Source of the DNA: Chloroflexota bacterium
GTDB lineage: Bacteria; Chloroflexota; Anaerolineae; B4-G1
DNA length: 5,585 nt
Direction: 5' to 3'
Assembly: GCA_003648085.1 (NCBI GenBank)
Contig: QMOC01000207.1
Span: forward strand, 1 to 5,585
Made by a program: the position numbers and the translations under genes. The notes under the pieces were generated by a model. It was not told the origin of the DNA. It made no database searches and worked only from the letters and a program-made list of their open reading frames with translations. Positions 1 to 5,585 of this stretch are shown here, one piece after another; within the stretch, counting starts at the first letter, position 1; each line of letters begins with the position of its first letter.

Positions 1-1
1 C

Positions 2-787
2 CTGGGCTTCGACCCCGACGCGCTGGACTACGGCGCGCTCATCGGCACGGTGGAACTGAGCGACATCACCCCGCTGGACGAGGCGGCCTACGAATCGCTG
101 CGCGACCGGCACCTGTTGGACGGGCCCTTCCCCGGCGAGCCCTGCTACGCCTGGCATCTGGCGAACCCCCGACGCTTTGCCCATCCCATCCCCTACCGTG
201 GGCGGAGGCGTCTGTTCCAGGTGAATTTGGACGCAGGGCAAGATGCCATCTTGCCCTTCGATGTGGATGTAGAGCAAGATGGCATCTTGCCCCACCCTCG
301 GCGTGCTCCTTACCGCGTCACCCCGCCGCCGGAGCCCGACCCGGAGCGTCCCTTCGTGCTCTACACCATCCCGGACGCCGACGGCGTTTACCGCGTGGCC
401 CTCTACCAGTGGCTGCGACACAACGGCGAGCGAGCGGAGCACGCCCCCGGCGCGATGTGGGGCATCGAACTGGGCGGAGACCCGCTGCGGGCCGTGGCCG
501 ATCACCTGCTGAGCGCGCTCCGGGCCAGTGGCCACAAGGCCACCGACCTGGCCCGCGCCGCCGGTCGTGACAGGCCCTTCTATCTGGATGAGCCGACCGG
601 AGTGCGGCTGGCGCTGATCCTCCTGGCCGTCAAGCCGCTGGCCCGTCACGACCGCATCGAGGCCATCGGGCGGGGGGTGCAGGCGATGGGGGACGAGGAG
701 GCTTACTACTGGTTCAGCAAATGCAGCGCCGGGCCGGAGGCCCGGCGGGCGCAGAAGGCGCTGAGGGTGCTGTTGAGTGGTGAGTAG
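2..787 (+). CDS. ASCH-domain protein with C-terminal defence-associated domain (5' partial)
   Basis: The frame is open to the window edge; 261 residues are visible before TAG at 785-787. Visible residues about 1-74 look like the second half of an ASCH domain (PUA-like fold that binds RNA or modified nucleotides): an IGTVEL strand, then YAWHLANPRR (49-58), IPYRG (63-67) and a closing LFQV (71-74). The N-terminal half, where the family's GxKxxExR-type motif lies, is outside the window. A GTG at 50 could be taken as a start, but it would cut the domain and has no clear ribosome binding site. Residues 75-100 are a linker containing two copies of a translated palindrome. Residues 105-261 form a second domain with a helix at 197-213 and DEEAYYWFSKC at 231-241; from memory this resembles short proteins beside DUF1156 methylases (perhaps DUF7680), unconfirmed. 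GC-rich like the methylase gene. A role in recognising modified nucleic acid is inferred from the ASCH fold only. Confidence 0.75.
   Translation: MGFDPDALDYGALIGTVELSDITPLDEAAYESLRDRHLLDGPFPGEPCYAWHLANPRRFAHPIPYRGRRRLFQVNLDAGQDAILPFDVDVEQDGILPHPRRAPYRVTPPPEPDPERPFVLYTIPDADGVYRVALYQWLRHNGERAEHAPGAMWGIELGGDPLRAVADHLLSALRASGHKATDLARAAGRDRPFYLDEPTGVRLALILLAVKPLARHDRIEAIGRGVQAMGDEEAYYWFSKCSAGPEARRAQKALRVLLSGE
236..256. repeat. In-frame palindrome, copy A
   Basis: A perfect inverted repeat with 10-nt arms, GGGCAAGATG and CATCTTGCCC, around one central C. It spans exactly seven codons and is read as GQDAILP in the inter-domain linker of the ASCH-domain gene. It is the reverse complement of the consensus of copy B, 36 bases downstream. 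Confidence 0.9.
272..292. repeat. In-frame palindrome, copy B
   Basis: The second copy of the 21-nt palindrome, with one arm mismatch (A at 273) and central G instead of C. It lies exactly 36 bases after copy A, so it is read in the same frame, as EQDGILP. The 15-nt spacer between copies encodes FDVDV. The two copies could also pair with each other as a long hairpin. Confidence 0.88.
727..747. repeat. GC-rich hairpin near the 3' end of the ASCH-domain gene
   Basis: Perfect 9-bp arms CGCCGGGCC and GGCCCGGCG around a GGA loop, about 40 bases before the stop codon. There is no T-run after it, so it is not a classical intrinsic terminator. It could be a mobile REP-like unit, a transcript-stabilising stem, or chance in GC-rich coding sequence; the encoded GPEARRAQ may simply be conserved protein sequence. 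Confidence 0.55.
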
Positions 788-791
788 GAGG
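786..791 (+). promoter_or_regulatory. Shine-Dalgarno AGGAGG deciding the GTG start at 800
   Basis: AGGAGG overlaps the stop codon of the upstream gene and sits 8 nt before GTG at 800. The nearer ATG codons at 792 and 795 are too close to it and share a different reading frame that soon ends, so GTG is the start. The overlap implies translational coupling. Confidence 0.8.
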
Positions 792-799
792 ATGATGAA

Positions 800-1852
800 G
801 TGTCCATATTTGTCAAGACCCTGTCAGATTTGGTGGCGTTATTCTTGCAGGCTCTGCGGCTGTCTGTTGTGCTCCCCTCCTTCATCCTCGTGGGTCTAAA
901 CATCACCGTCGTCTGGCCGCTACTTGAAGATACCCGCTTTTACAGGATTCTGGTAGAGCAGGAATCGGCTGTGCCTATTGGCATCATCGTAGTCTTTTTG
1001 GTCCTGCTGGGAGCATACGTGCTCGCAGTCCTGAACATCCCTATAATTCGTTTTTTCGAGGGATACCCTCTGCTTCCTTATCGTATAGGAAAGCGGCTGC
1101 GCACGTCCAATTATCGCCGCATTTTGTACCTTCAGGAGCAGGTCCAGAGACTGGACCAAGAGGCCAAGCGCTATCAGGAACTAGCATACGAAGAATCCGA
1201 TGAAGAGACGGGGCACGCCCTCATCAGCGCACGGGAATGCGAGTTTATGCGCAATGCACTGAACCACGAACTCATATGGATGTACCCTCATCATCAGACC
1301 TGGCGTGTTTTGCCCACACGGTTAGGTAACGCCATCGCTGCTGCCGAAGAGTACCCAGGACATCTATTTGGAATTGACTCTGTAACATTCTGGCCCTTCC
1401 TGGCACCTATCCTAGAAAAGGATGGGTATGCATCCTTTGTCGAGAAAGAAAAGACTTTGCTAGACTTCTTGCTCAATATGGCAGTAGTCACTTTGTTCTT
1501 CGGTGCGGAGCTAGTCTACGTAGACATACTGTTGCGTCGGTTTGATTGGATCCTCTCACCAGCTAAGATGGCAGCAGCATTGATCCTAGCTTTCTGCTTC
1601 TATCTACTGTCAATTCAAGGAGCCATCAGTTGGGGATACACTATTCGTGCTGCGTTTGTGCTTTACAAAGAAGAGCTGCATAAGAGGTTGGGGTTGCAGC
1701 CTGCAGAAGGATATTATCATGAGCGTGTCATCTGGAAATACGCCACTCGATTCTACCGGGATCACGATCCAACTCCCGCCGGGTACATCTTTGAATACGA
1801 GCCCGGGAACGGGGAAGGGCAAAAGAAAACCGAAGGAGGGGAGAAATGCTGA
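800..1852 (+). CDS. Four-helix membrane protein with large cytoplasmic coiled-coil-like domain, function unknown
   Basis: 350 residues, GTG start set by AGGAGG at 786-791. Four hydrophobic segments are visible: about 18-41, 57-80, 222-245 and 256-277. The charged, R/K-rich stretch 83-220 between helices two and three is probably cytoplasmic, which puts both termini inside. Residues 105-130 (LQEQVQRLDQEAKRYQEL) look coiled-coil forming. A segment TRLGN (173-177) followed by EYPGHLFGID (184-193) and WPFL matches a motif I recall from uncharacterised bacterial membrane proteins (TRLGN..AAE.YP...YGID..WP pattern), as does the LYKEELHKRLGL segment after the last helix. No enzymatic motif is seen. 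GC is about half (31 of 60 bases at 1081-1140), well below the flanking genes. It overlaps the next gene by 7 nt and is likely co-translated with it. A pore, sensor or scaffold role is conceivable, none is shown. Confidence 0.85.
   Translation: MSIFVKTLSDLVALFLQALRLSVVLPSFILVGLNITVVWPLLEDTRFYRILVEQESAVPIGIIVVFLVLLGAYVLAVLNIPIIRFFEGYPLLPYRIGKRLRTSNYRRILYLQEQVQRLDQEAKRYQELAYEESDEETGHALISARECEFMRNALNHELIWMYPHHQTWRVLPTRLGNAIAAAEEYPGHLFGIDSVTFWPFLAPILEKDGYASFVEKEKTLLDFLLNMAVVTLFFGAELVYVDILLRRFDWILSPAKMAAALILAFCFYLLSIQGAISWGYTIRAAFVLYKEELHKRLGLQPAEGYYHERVIWKYATRFYRDHDPTPAGYIFEYEPGNGEGQKKTEGGEKC
1834..1839 (+). promoter_or_regulatory. Shine-Dalgarno AGGAGG for the start at 1846
   Basis: AGGAGG within a purine-rich run, 6 nt before ATG at 1846 and inside the last codons of the upstream gene. 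It supports a real overlapping start and translational coupling. Confidence 0.8.
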
Positions 1853-2175
1853 AGAGTTTGCTCTCCTGGTTACAGCAGTTGCTAGGACTAGGTACACCTG
1901 CCATCCTCTCGTTCTCTTCTGTGCTACCTGGCATAGGAGGCGACGAGGATCAAATAAGATTCGTTTTCTCCTCGCCAACAGAGGCTTTGAGATGGCGACT
2001 TGCTAGGGCACAAGCATTCCTGGAAGTGCCAGATGTCCAGAAAGCCAAGAACGAGCTCATAAAAGCTGACCGTCTCAGCCTGCAGCTCAGACCGCACACT
2101 CCACAACACGAGCACCTGGTGCAGCTCAAGACTCATCTTTGGCAGCAAGTGAATAGTTTCGAAGCAGAGCTCTAG
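1846..2175 (+). CDS. Small helical protein with hydrophobic N-terminus, unknown function
   Basis: 109 residues, ATG start with strong AGGAGG upstream; the start overlaps the end of the membrane-protein gene by 7 nt. Residues 1-30 are hydrophobic with amphipathic character (MLKSLLSWLQQLLGLG at the start) and could be a membrane-associating helix or a weak signal peptide; no lipobox cysteine is present. Residues 44-80 and 86-107 are predicted by eye to be helices (LARAQAFLE, VQKAKNELIKADRLSL), faintly like a TPR hairpin, but one unit is too little to assign. It shares the lower GC of its two immediate neighbours and probably works with them, perhaps as an adaptor between the four-helix membrane protein and the propeller protein. 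I do not recognise a family. Confidence 0.75.
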   Translation: MLKSLLSWLQQLLGLGTPAILSFSSVLPGIGGDEDQIRFVFSSPTEALRWRLARAQAFLEVPDVQKAKNELIKADRLSLQLRPHTPQHEHLVQLKTHLWQQVNSFEAEL

Positions 2176-2180
2176 CGAAC

Positions 2181-2984
2181 GTGGATCCGATTCCTGAACA
2201 CGGCGATCTCCCGTCCTCGCAGCCAGGAGTGTTCGATCGCTTCTGGTGGAAATTGCATACCAACACAACGCTGTTGGCATTGCTACTGATCATTGTCTTA
2301 TGTGTTGTTGGCGCGATCCTATATCGGCCACTCTTCCAGCCTGTCCAACAGACCCCCGAATTCACCCGTGATGGCGTAAGCACATTGCTGGAGTTCGTTC
2401 AGTTTACTCAAGATCAAGACACCTACTACTTTGCGTGGCCTGAGAATGGGGATGGCAGCGATATATACATGGTGACCTTGTCTCCTACTTCTGCCCTTCC
2501 CGTCAATGTGACTAACACTCCAAATTATGCTGAGTGGTGGCCTGCTCCCTCGCCCGTTGATGATAGGTTGGCTTTTTTCGCTGTATCTGCCAGCGGAGAA
2601 CGCAGCCTCCGCGTGATGGACGGCAGTGGCATGATTATGGATGCAACATACGATGTTGTTGAGAGTGGACTGGGCACCCACTATCAGATTGATCTGGGGA
2701 TGCCGCCCCAATGGTCGGAGGACGGTCGGTGGATTGCTTTCCTGGGCCGCAGCCTCGATGAAGACCATCCTGCCGTGGAGTTGTTTGTGGCGGACGTGAG
2801 CTACTCGAAGGTGTACCGCTTGACTCAAAGTGGAAATATGGTGATCGCGCTGCGCTGGGTGGATCGGGATCACCTGCTGTATGTCGAACAACGAGGTGAC
2901 CAGTCTGTTGCGCTATACCAGGTTGCCGTGTCCACTTCGCCAGCCATCCCCCTGCCGTTGGGTGTATTAGAACGGAAGCCCTAA
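2181..2984 (+). CDS. Single-pass membrane protein with TolB/PD40-like beta-propeller blades
   Basis: 267 residues. GTG at 2181 is the first possible start after an in-frame TAG at 2154, and it is needed to include the membrane helix; there is no good Shine-Dalgarno, so translation is probably coupled to the gene ending 5 nt earlier. Residues 1-28 are a short polar tail, 30-48 (LLALLLIIVLCVVGAILY) one membrane helix, and the rest is probably outside the membrane. The exported part shows propeller-blade repeats: SDIYMVTL (93-100) then WWPAPSPVDDRLAFFA (119-134), and PPQWSEDGRWIAFLG (175-189) then ELFVADVSYSKVYRLT (200-215), followed by ALRWVDRDHLLYVEQ (223-237). These match the PSWSPDGKxIAF...IYVMDxxG pattern of PD40/TolB repeats. 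At roughly three to four blades it is short for a complete six- or seven-bladed propeller, so it may oligomerise or be an incomplete fold. Such domains bind proteins; a sensing or scaffolding role is inferred. Confidence 0.8.
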   Translation: MDPIPEHGDLPSSQPGVFDRFWWKLHTNTTLLALLLIIVLCVVGAILYRPLFQPVQQTPEFTRDGVSTLLEFVQFTQDQDTYYFAWPENGDGSDIYMVTLSPTSALPVNVTNTPNYAEWWPAPSPVDDRLAFFAVSASGERSLRVMDGSGMIMDATYDVVESGLGTHYQIDLGMPPQWSEDGRWIAFLGRSLDEDHPAVELFVADVSYSKVYRLTQSGNMVIALRWVDRDHLLYVEQRGDQSVALYQVAVSTSPAIPLPLGVLERKP

Positions 2985-2988
2985 GGAG
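2983..2988 (+). promoter_or_regulatory. Shine-Dalgarno AAGGAG for the methyltransferase
   Basis: AAGGAG overlaps the TAA stop of the propeller gene (2982-2984) and lies 7 nt before ATG at 2996. It fixes the start of the methylase and couples its translation to the upstream cassette. Confidence 0.82.
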
Positions 2989-2995
2989 AGATCGT

Positions 2996-5585
2996 ATGTC
3001 TCCCTACCCCCCCATCCTCCTCGAATCCTGGCTTCCCTTCGACGCCATCGGCGCGGAGAGCCTGCGCGATGCCAGCGCGGCCCGCAAGCCGCCCCTGAAC
3101 CGCCTCCACGTCTGGTGGGCGCGGCGGCCTCTCACCATCTCCCGCGCCGCCGTCGTCGCCAGCCTGTTGCCGGACTACGAGACCGTGGCCGCGGATCCCG
3201 GCCTGCGTCAGCGCTTCCCCACCGAAGCCGCCTACCACGCCTGGTTCCTGCGCCTGATGGGCATCCACGGCGACCCCGTCACCGTCCGCCAGCGTCTGCT
3301 CCGCGCCCGCGAGACAGGGGAGAACCTCGGCCCCAACCCCTACGGCTACCCCCGCGCCTTCACCAGCAACCCTACGCCGGAAGACCTGGCCCTGCTGGAG
3401 GAACTCCTGGCCCTCACCTGGGGCAGCGGGCAACCACGAGGGTTGCCCCTACGGGATTTCGTCATCCTTGACCCCTTCGCCGGCGGCGGCTCCATATCTT
3501 TCGAGGCCCAGCGCTACGGCTTCGCCACCGTCGCCAACGAACTCAACCCCGTCGCCGCCGTCATCCTCAAGGCCACCCTCGATTACCCCGCCCGCTACGG
3601 CCCTGACCTGGCGGCCGATATTAAGAAGTGGGGACAGGAATGGGCCAAGCGGGTGAACGACAAACTGGCCCCCTTCTTCCCCAAGGGCGATGGCGAAAAC
3701 ATTTTCGCCTACCTCTGGGCGCGCACCGTCGCCTGCCCCACCACCGGCAAGCCGGTCCCCCTCAGTCCCAACTGGTGGCTGAGCAAGGGCAAGAACCCGG
3801 TCGCCGTGCGCCTCCTCACCGACCCTGCCTGGGGCGAACCTCGCTTCGAGATCGTGCGCGGCGACGCCATTGACTTCGACCCCGACGAGGGCACAGTGCG
3901 CCGGGGCGTGGGCCGCTCCCCCTGGACCGGCGAGGCGCTAGACGGCGACTACATCAAGGCCGAGGCTCAGGCCGGGCGGATGGGACAGATGCTCTACGCC
4001 GTCGCGGTCAAGCGGCGGGGCGGCTTCGACTTCCGCGCCCCCACCGAGGAGGATCTGGCCGCCGTCCGCGCCGCTGAGGCCGAACTGGCCCGTGTGCGCC
4101 CCCGCTGGGAGGCGGAGGACATCATCCCCACGGAGCCCTTCCCTGAAGGCAACGACCCCCGCCCGCTGCTCTACGGGATGCCCACCTGGGCCGATTTCTT
4201 CTCCCCCCGCCAACTCCTGGCCCTGGGCACCTTCGTCGAGACGCTGCGCGAACTGCGCGCCGAGATACGGGCCGCGATGGACGAAGAACGTGCGGCGGCG
4301 GTGGAGACGTACCTGGGCATTATGATGGACAAGGCGGTCATCTACAACAACCGCGCCTGTCGTTTCGACCCGACGCGCGGTATTCGCAGCATCTTTGACC
4401 GCCACGACTTTGCCTTTGTCTGGAGCCACGCTGAGTTCGACGCCTCCGCCAACCTGCTCCCGTGGTGCATTGACCAGGTGGCCGACGCCTACCGGGATAT
4501 GGCCCGTCTGCTGACTCCCTCCGGGGCCACCCTGGAGGGCCATACCTTCGAGCGCGGCCCGCTGACCGTCCTCCAGGGCAACGCCGCCGACCTCTCAGCC
4601 CTCCCCGACCGCTCCGTCCACGCCATCGTCACCGATCCCCCCTACTACGACAACGTGATGTACGCCGAACTGGCCGACTTCTTCTACGTCTGGCTCAAGC
4701 GCGCCGTCGGCCACCTCTACCCGGAGTGGTTCGCCGCCCACCTCACCGACAAGGACGCCGAGGCCGTCGCCAACCCGGCCCGCTTCAAGGGGGTGGGCCT
4801 CCCCTCTCGCCGGGGAGGACAGGGGGCAAGGGTCCTGGCCGAACGGGACTACGAGCGCAAGATGGCCGCCGCCTTCCGCGAGATGTACCGCGTCCTGCGC
4901 GACGACGGCGTCCTCACCGTGATGTTCACCCACAAGCGGGTGGAGGCGTGGGACACCCTGGCCACCGCCCTCATCGGTGCCGGATTCAGCGTCGAATCCT
5001 CCTGGCCCGTCCACACCGAAAGCGAACACTCCCTGCATCAGGCCAAGAAGAACGCCGCCCGCAGCACCATCCTGCTGGCCTGCCGCAAGCGGCAGCACGC
5101 GACACGCAACACGCAACACGTCTGGTGGGACGACATCGCCCCCCGGGTGCGCCGGGTGGCCCGCGAGAAGGCCCAGGAGTTCGCCGCGCGCGGCATCACC
5201 GGCGTGGACCTCTACCTCAGCACCTTCGGCCCGGTGCTCTCCGTCATCTCCCGGCACTGGCCGGTCCTCACCCGCGAGGTGGACGAGCGCACCGGTCGGC
5301 CTAAGCCACTGCGCCCCGAGACCGCGCTTGACCTGGCCCGGCAGGAGGTCTTTGCCATGCGCAAGCGGGGGCTGCTGGGAGGGCGCGAGGTCCGGTTCGA
5401 CGAGGTCACCGATTGGTACCTGGGGGCCTGGGACGCCTTCCGGGCGGAGCGCTTCCCCGCCGACGAGGCGCGCAAACTGGCCATCGCCCTGGGGCTGGAC
5501 GTGGAGCGCGACCTGGTGGCGCGGCGGGTGGTCAGCAAGAAGGGGAGCGACGTGGTGCTGCTGACGCCCAGGCAACGGCGGGGGC
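2996..5585 (+). CDS. DUF1156-family DNA methyltransferase, defence-associated (3' partial)
   Basis: 863 complete codons are open from ATG 2996 to the window end, with no stop. The N-terminus matches DUF1156: LLESWLPFDAIGAESLR (8-24) and HVWWARRPL (38-46). The S-adenosylmethionine motif I, DPFAGGGS, is at 159-166, followed by NELNPVAAVILKATLDYP. The catalytic motif IV, TDPPYYDNVMYAELADFFY, starts at T546; DPPY is typical of adenine-N6 or cytosine-N4 amino-methyltransferases. After it come the LRDDGVLTVMFTHK and LIGAGFSVESSWPV segments expected of the fold's second half. Motif I and IV are separated by about 385 residues, a family trait. DUF1156 methylases are known from defence islands with DUF499 ATPases and helicases, so host-DNA marking within an anti-phage system is likely; the partners would be outside the window. 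Oddities: three repeat-derived in-frame segments, and apparent loss of cysteines at two zinc-knuckle-like positions. GC is high (43 of 60 at 4081-4140). Confidence 0.92.
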   Translation, partial: MSPYPPILLESWLPFDAIGAESLRDASAARKPPLNRLHVWWARRPLTISRAAVVASLLPDYETVAADPGLRQRFPTEAAYHAWFLRLMGIHGDPVTVRQRLLRARETGENLGPNPYGYPRAFTSNPTPEDLALLEELLALTWGSGQPRGLPLRDFVILDPFAGGGSISFEAQRYGFATVANELNPVAAVILKATLDYPARYGPDLAADIKKWGQEWAKRVNDKLAPFFPKGDGENIFAYLWARTVACPTTGKPVPLSPNWWLSKGKNPVAVRLLTDPAWGEPRFEIVRGDAIDFDPDEGTVRRGVGRSPWTGEALDGDYIKAEAQAGRMGQMLYAVAVKRRGGFDFRAPTEEDLAAVRAAEAELARVRPRWEAEDIIPTEPFPEGNDPRPLLYGMPTWADFFSPRQLLALGTFVETLRELRAEIRAAMDEERAAAVETYLGIMMDKAVIYNNRACRFDPTRGIRSIFDRHDFAFVWSHAEFDASANLLPWCIDQVADAYRDMARLLTPSGATLEGHTFERGPLTVLQGNAADLSALPDRSVHAIVTDPPYYDNVMYAELADFFYVWLKRAVGHLYPEWFAAHLTDKDAEAVANPARFKGVGLPSRRGGQGARVLAERDYERKMAAAFREMYRVLRDDGVLTVMFTHKRVEAWDTLATALIGAGFSVESSWPVHTESEHSLHQAKKNAARSTILLACRKRQHATRNTQHVWWDDIAPRVRRVAREKAQEFAARGITGVDLYLSTFGPVLSVISRHWPVLTREVDERTGRPKPLRPETALDLARQEVFAMRKRGLLGGREVRFDEVTDWYLGAWDAFRAERFPADEARKLAIALGLDVERDLVARRVVSKKGSDVVLLTPRQRRG
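3428..3448. repeat. In-frame hairpin repeat just before methylase motif I
   Basis: Perfect 8-bp arms GGGCAACC and GGTTGCCC around loop ACGAG, followed by CCTACGGG. This closely resembles an interspersed repeat I recall from Chloroflexota and other genomes (GTAGGGGCAACCC...GGTTGCCC on the opposite strand). It is translated in frame as GQPRGLP (residues 145-151), eight residues before motif I Asp159. Confidence 0.8.
4798..4818. repeat. In-frame hairpin repeat downstream of methylase motif IV
   Basis: Arms CCTCCCC and GGGGAGG (7 bp) around a 7-nt loop, followed by ACAGGGGGCAAGGG to about 4832. The whole segment resembles the common interspersed 'CCCCTCTCCC...GGGAGAGGGG...AGGGG' type of repeat. 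It is read in frame as LPSRRGGQGAR (602-612), lying between VANPARF and the ERDYERKM helix. Confidence 0.7.
5096..5120. repeat. Tandem heptamer CACGCAA, about 3.6 copies, in frame in the methylase
   Basis: Units CACGCGA (5096-5102), CACGCAA (5103-5109), CACGCAA (5110-5116) and a partial CACG (5117-5120). It is translated as part of QHATRNTQH (700-708) directly after the ILLACRKR strand. The unit is not a multiple of three, so copy-number change would shift the frame unless in sets of three. Confidence 0.85.

Noticed and set aside
50..52. GTG at 50 as the start of the first gene
   Set aside because: It falls inside the ASCH-like strand IGTVEL, has no clear Shine-Dalgarno, and the frame continues to the window edge; the true start is upstream.
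236..292. Possible CRISPR array
   Set aside because: Only two palindrome copies with a 15-nt translated spacer; no regular repeats with long unique spacers.
1647..2006. Plus-strand open frame spanning the end of the membrane gene and the small gene
   Set aside because: It lacks a ribosome binding site and overlaps two better supported frames that have good Shine-Dalgarno sites and coupled spacing.
3428..3448. Possible intrinsic terminator
   Set aside because: The stem has no following T-run and lies inside an open coding frame.
3938..4543. Minus-strand open frame of 201 codons
   Set aside because: Same reason: it lies wholly inside the methylase and its composition reflects the opposite-strand codon bias.
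4595..5575. Long minus-strand open frame opposite the methylase
   Set aside because: It is antisense to a gene with clear methylase motifs; its Gly/Val/Ala-rich product is the usual shadow in GC-rich coding DNA and shows no family motif.

Overview
The window is a single-direction block of five tightly packed + strand genes, open at both ends, with no intergenic gap longer than 13 nt. It looks like part of a bacterial defence island centred on a DUF1156-family DNA methyltransferase. High GC, strong G/C preference at third codon positions in the flanking genes, and several families of short palindromic or tandem repeats inside reading frames suggest a GC-rich, repeat-laden genome such as a Chloroflexota (Roseiflexus/Anaerolineae-like) bacterium. 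The taxonomic guess is an inference of moderate to low confidence.

Layout. Bases 2-787 are the 3' part of a gene whose visible product begins inside what looks like an ASCH (PUA-like) domain and continues into a second domain of the kind I associate with DUF1156 neighbourhoods. Bases 800-2984 hold three genes of clearly lower GC: a four-helix membrane protein with a cytoplasmic coiled-coil-like region, a small helical protein, and a membrane-anchored protein with TolB/PD40-like beta-propeller blades. Bases 2996-5585 are the DUF1156 methyltransferase, with motif I DPFAGGG and motif IV DPPYYD, cut off by the window end.

How they fit together. Start/stop spacing (12 nt, 7-nt overlap, 5 nt, 11 nt) and well-placed Shine-Dalgarno sequences argue for one transcript, with its promoter upstream of the window. 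Known DUF1156 systems pair the methylase with a DUF499 ATPase and a helicase; those genes would be expected outside this window. The unusual part is the three-gene membrane/propeller cassette between an ASCH-type protein and the methylase. It differs in base composition and lacks the in-frame repeats that dot both flanking genes, as if inserted later as a unit. A membrane-linked sensor or effector attached to a modification-based defence system is a reasonable but unproven reading.

The second theme is repeat invasion of coding sequence. At least five small repeat segments (two copies of one palindrome in the ASCH gene; two different hairpin repeats and one heptamer array in the methylase) are translated in frame, mostly at domain boundaries or loops. 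The methylase also seems to have lost the cysteines of two CPxCG-like zinc-knuckle positions.
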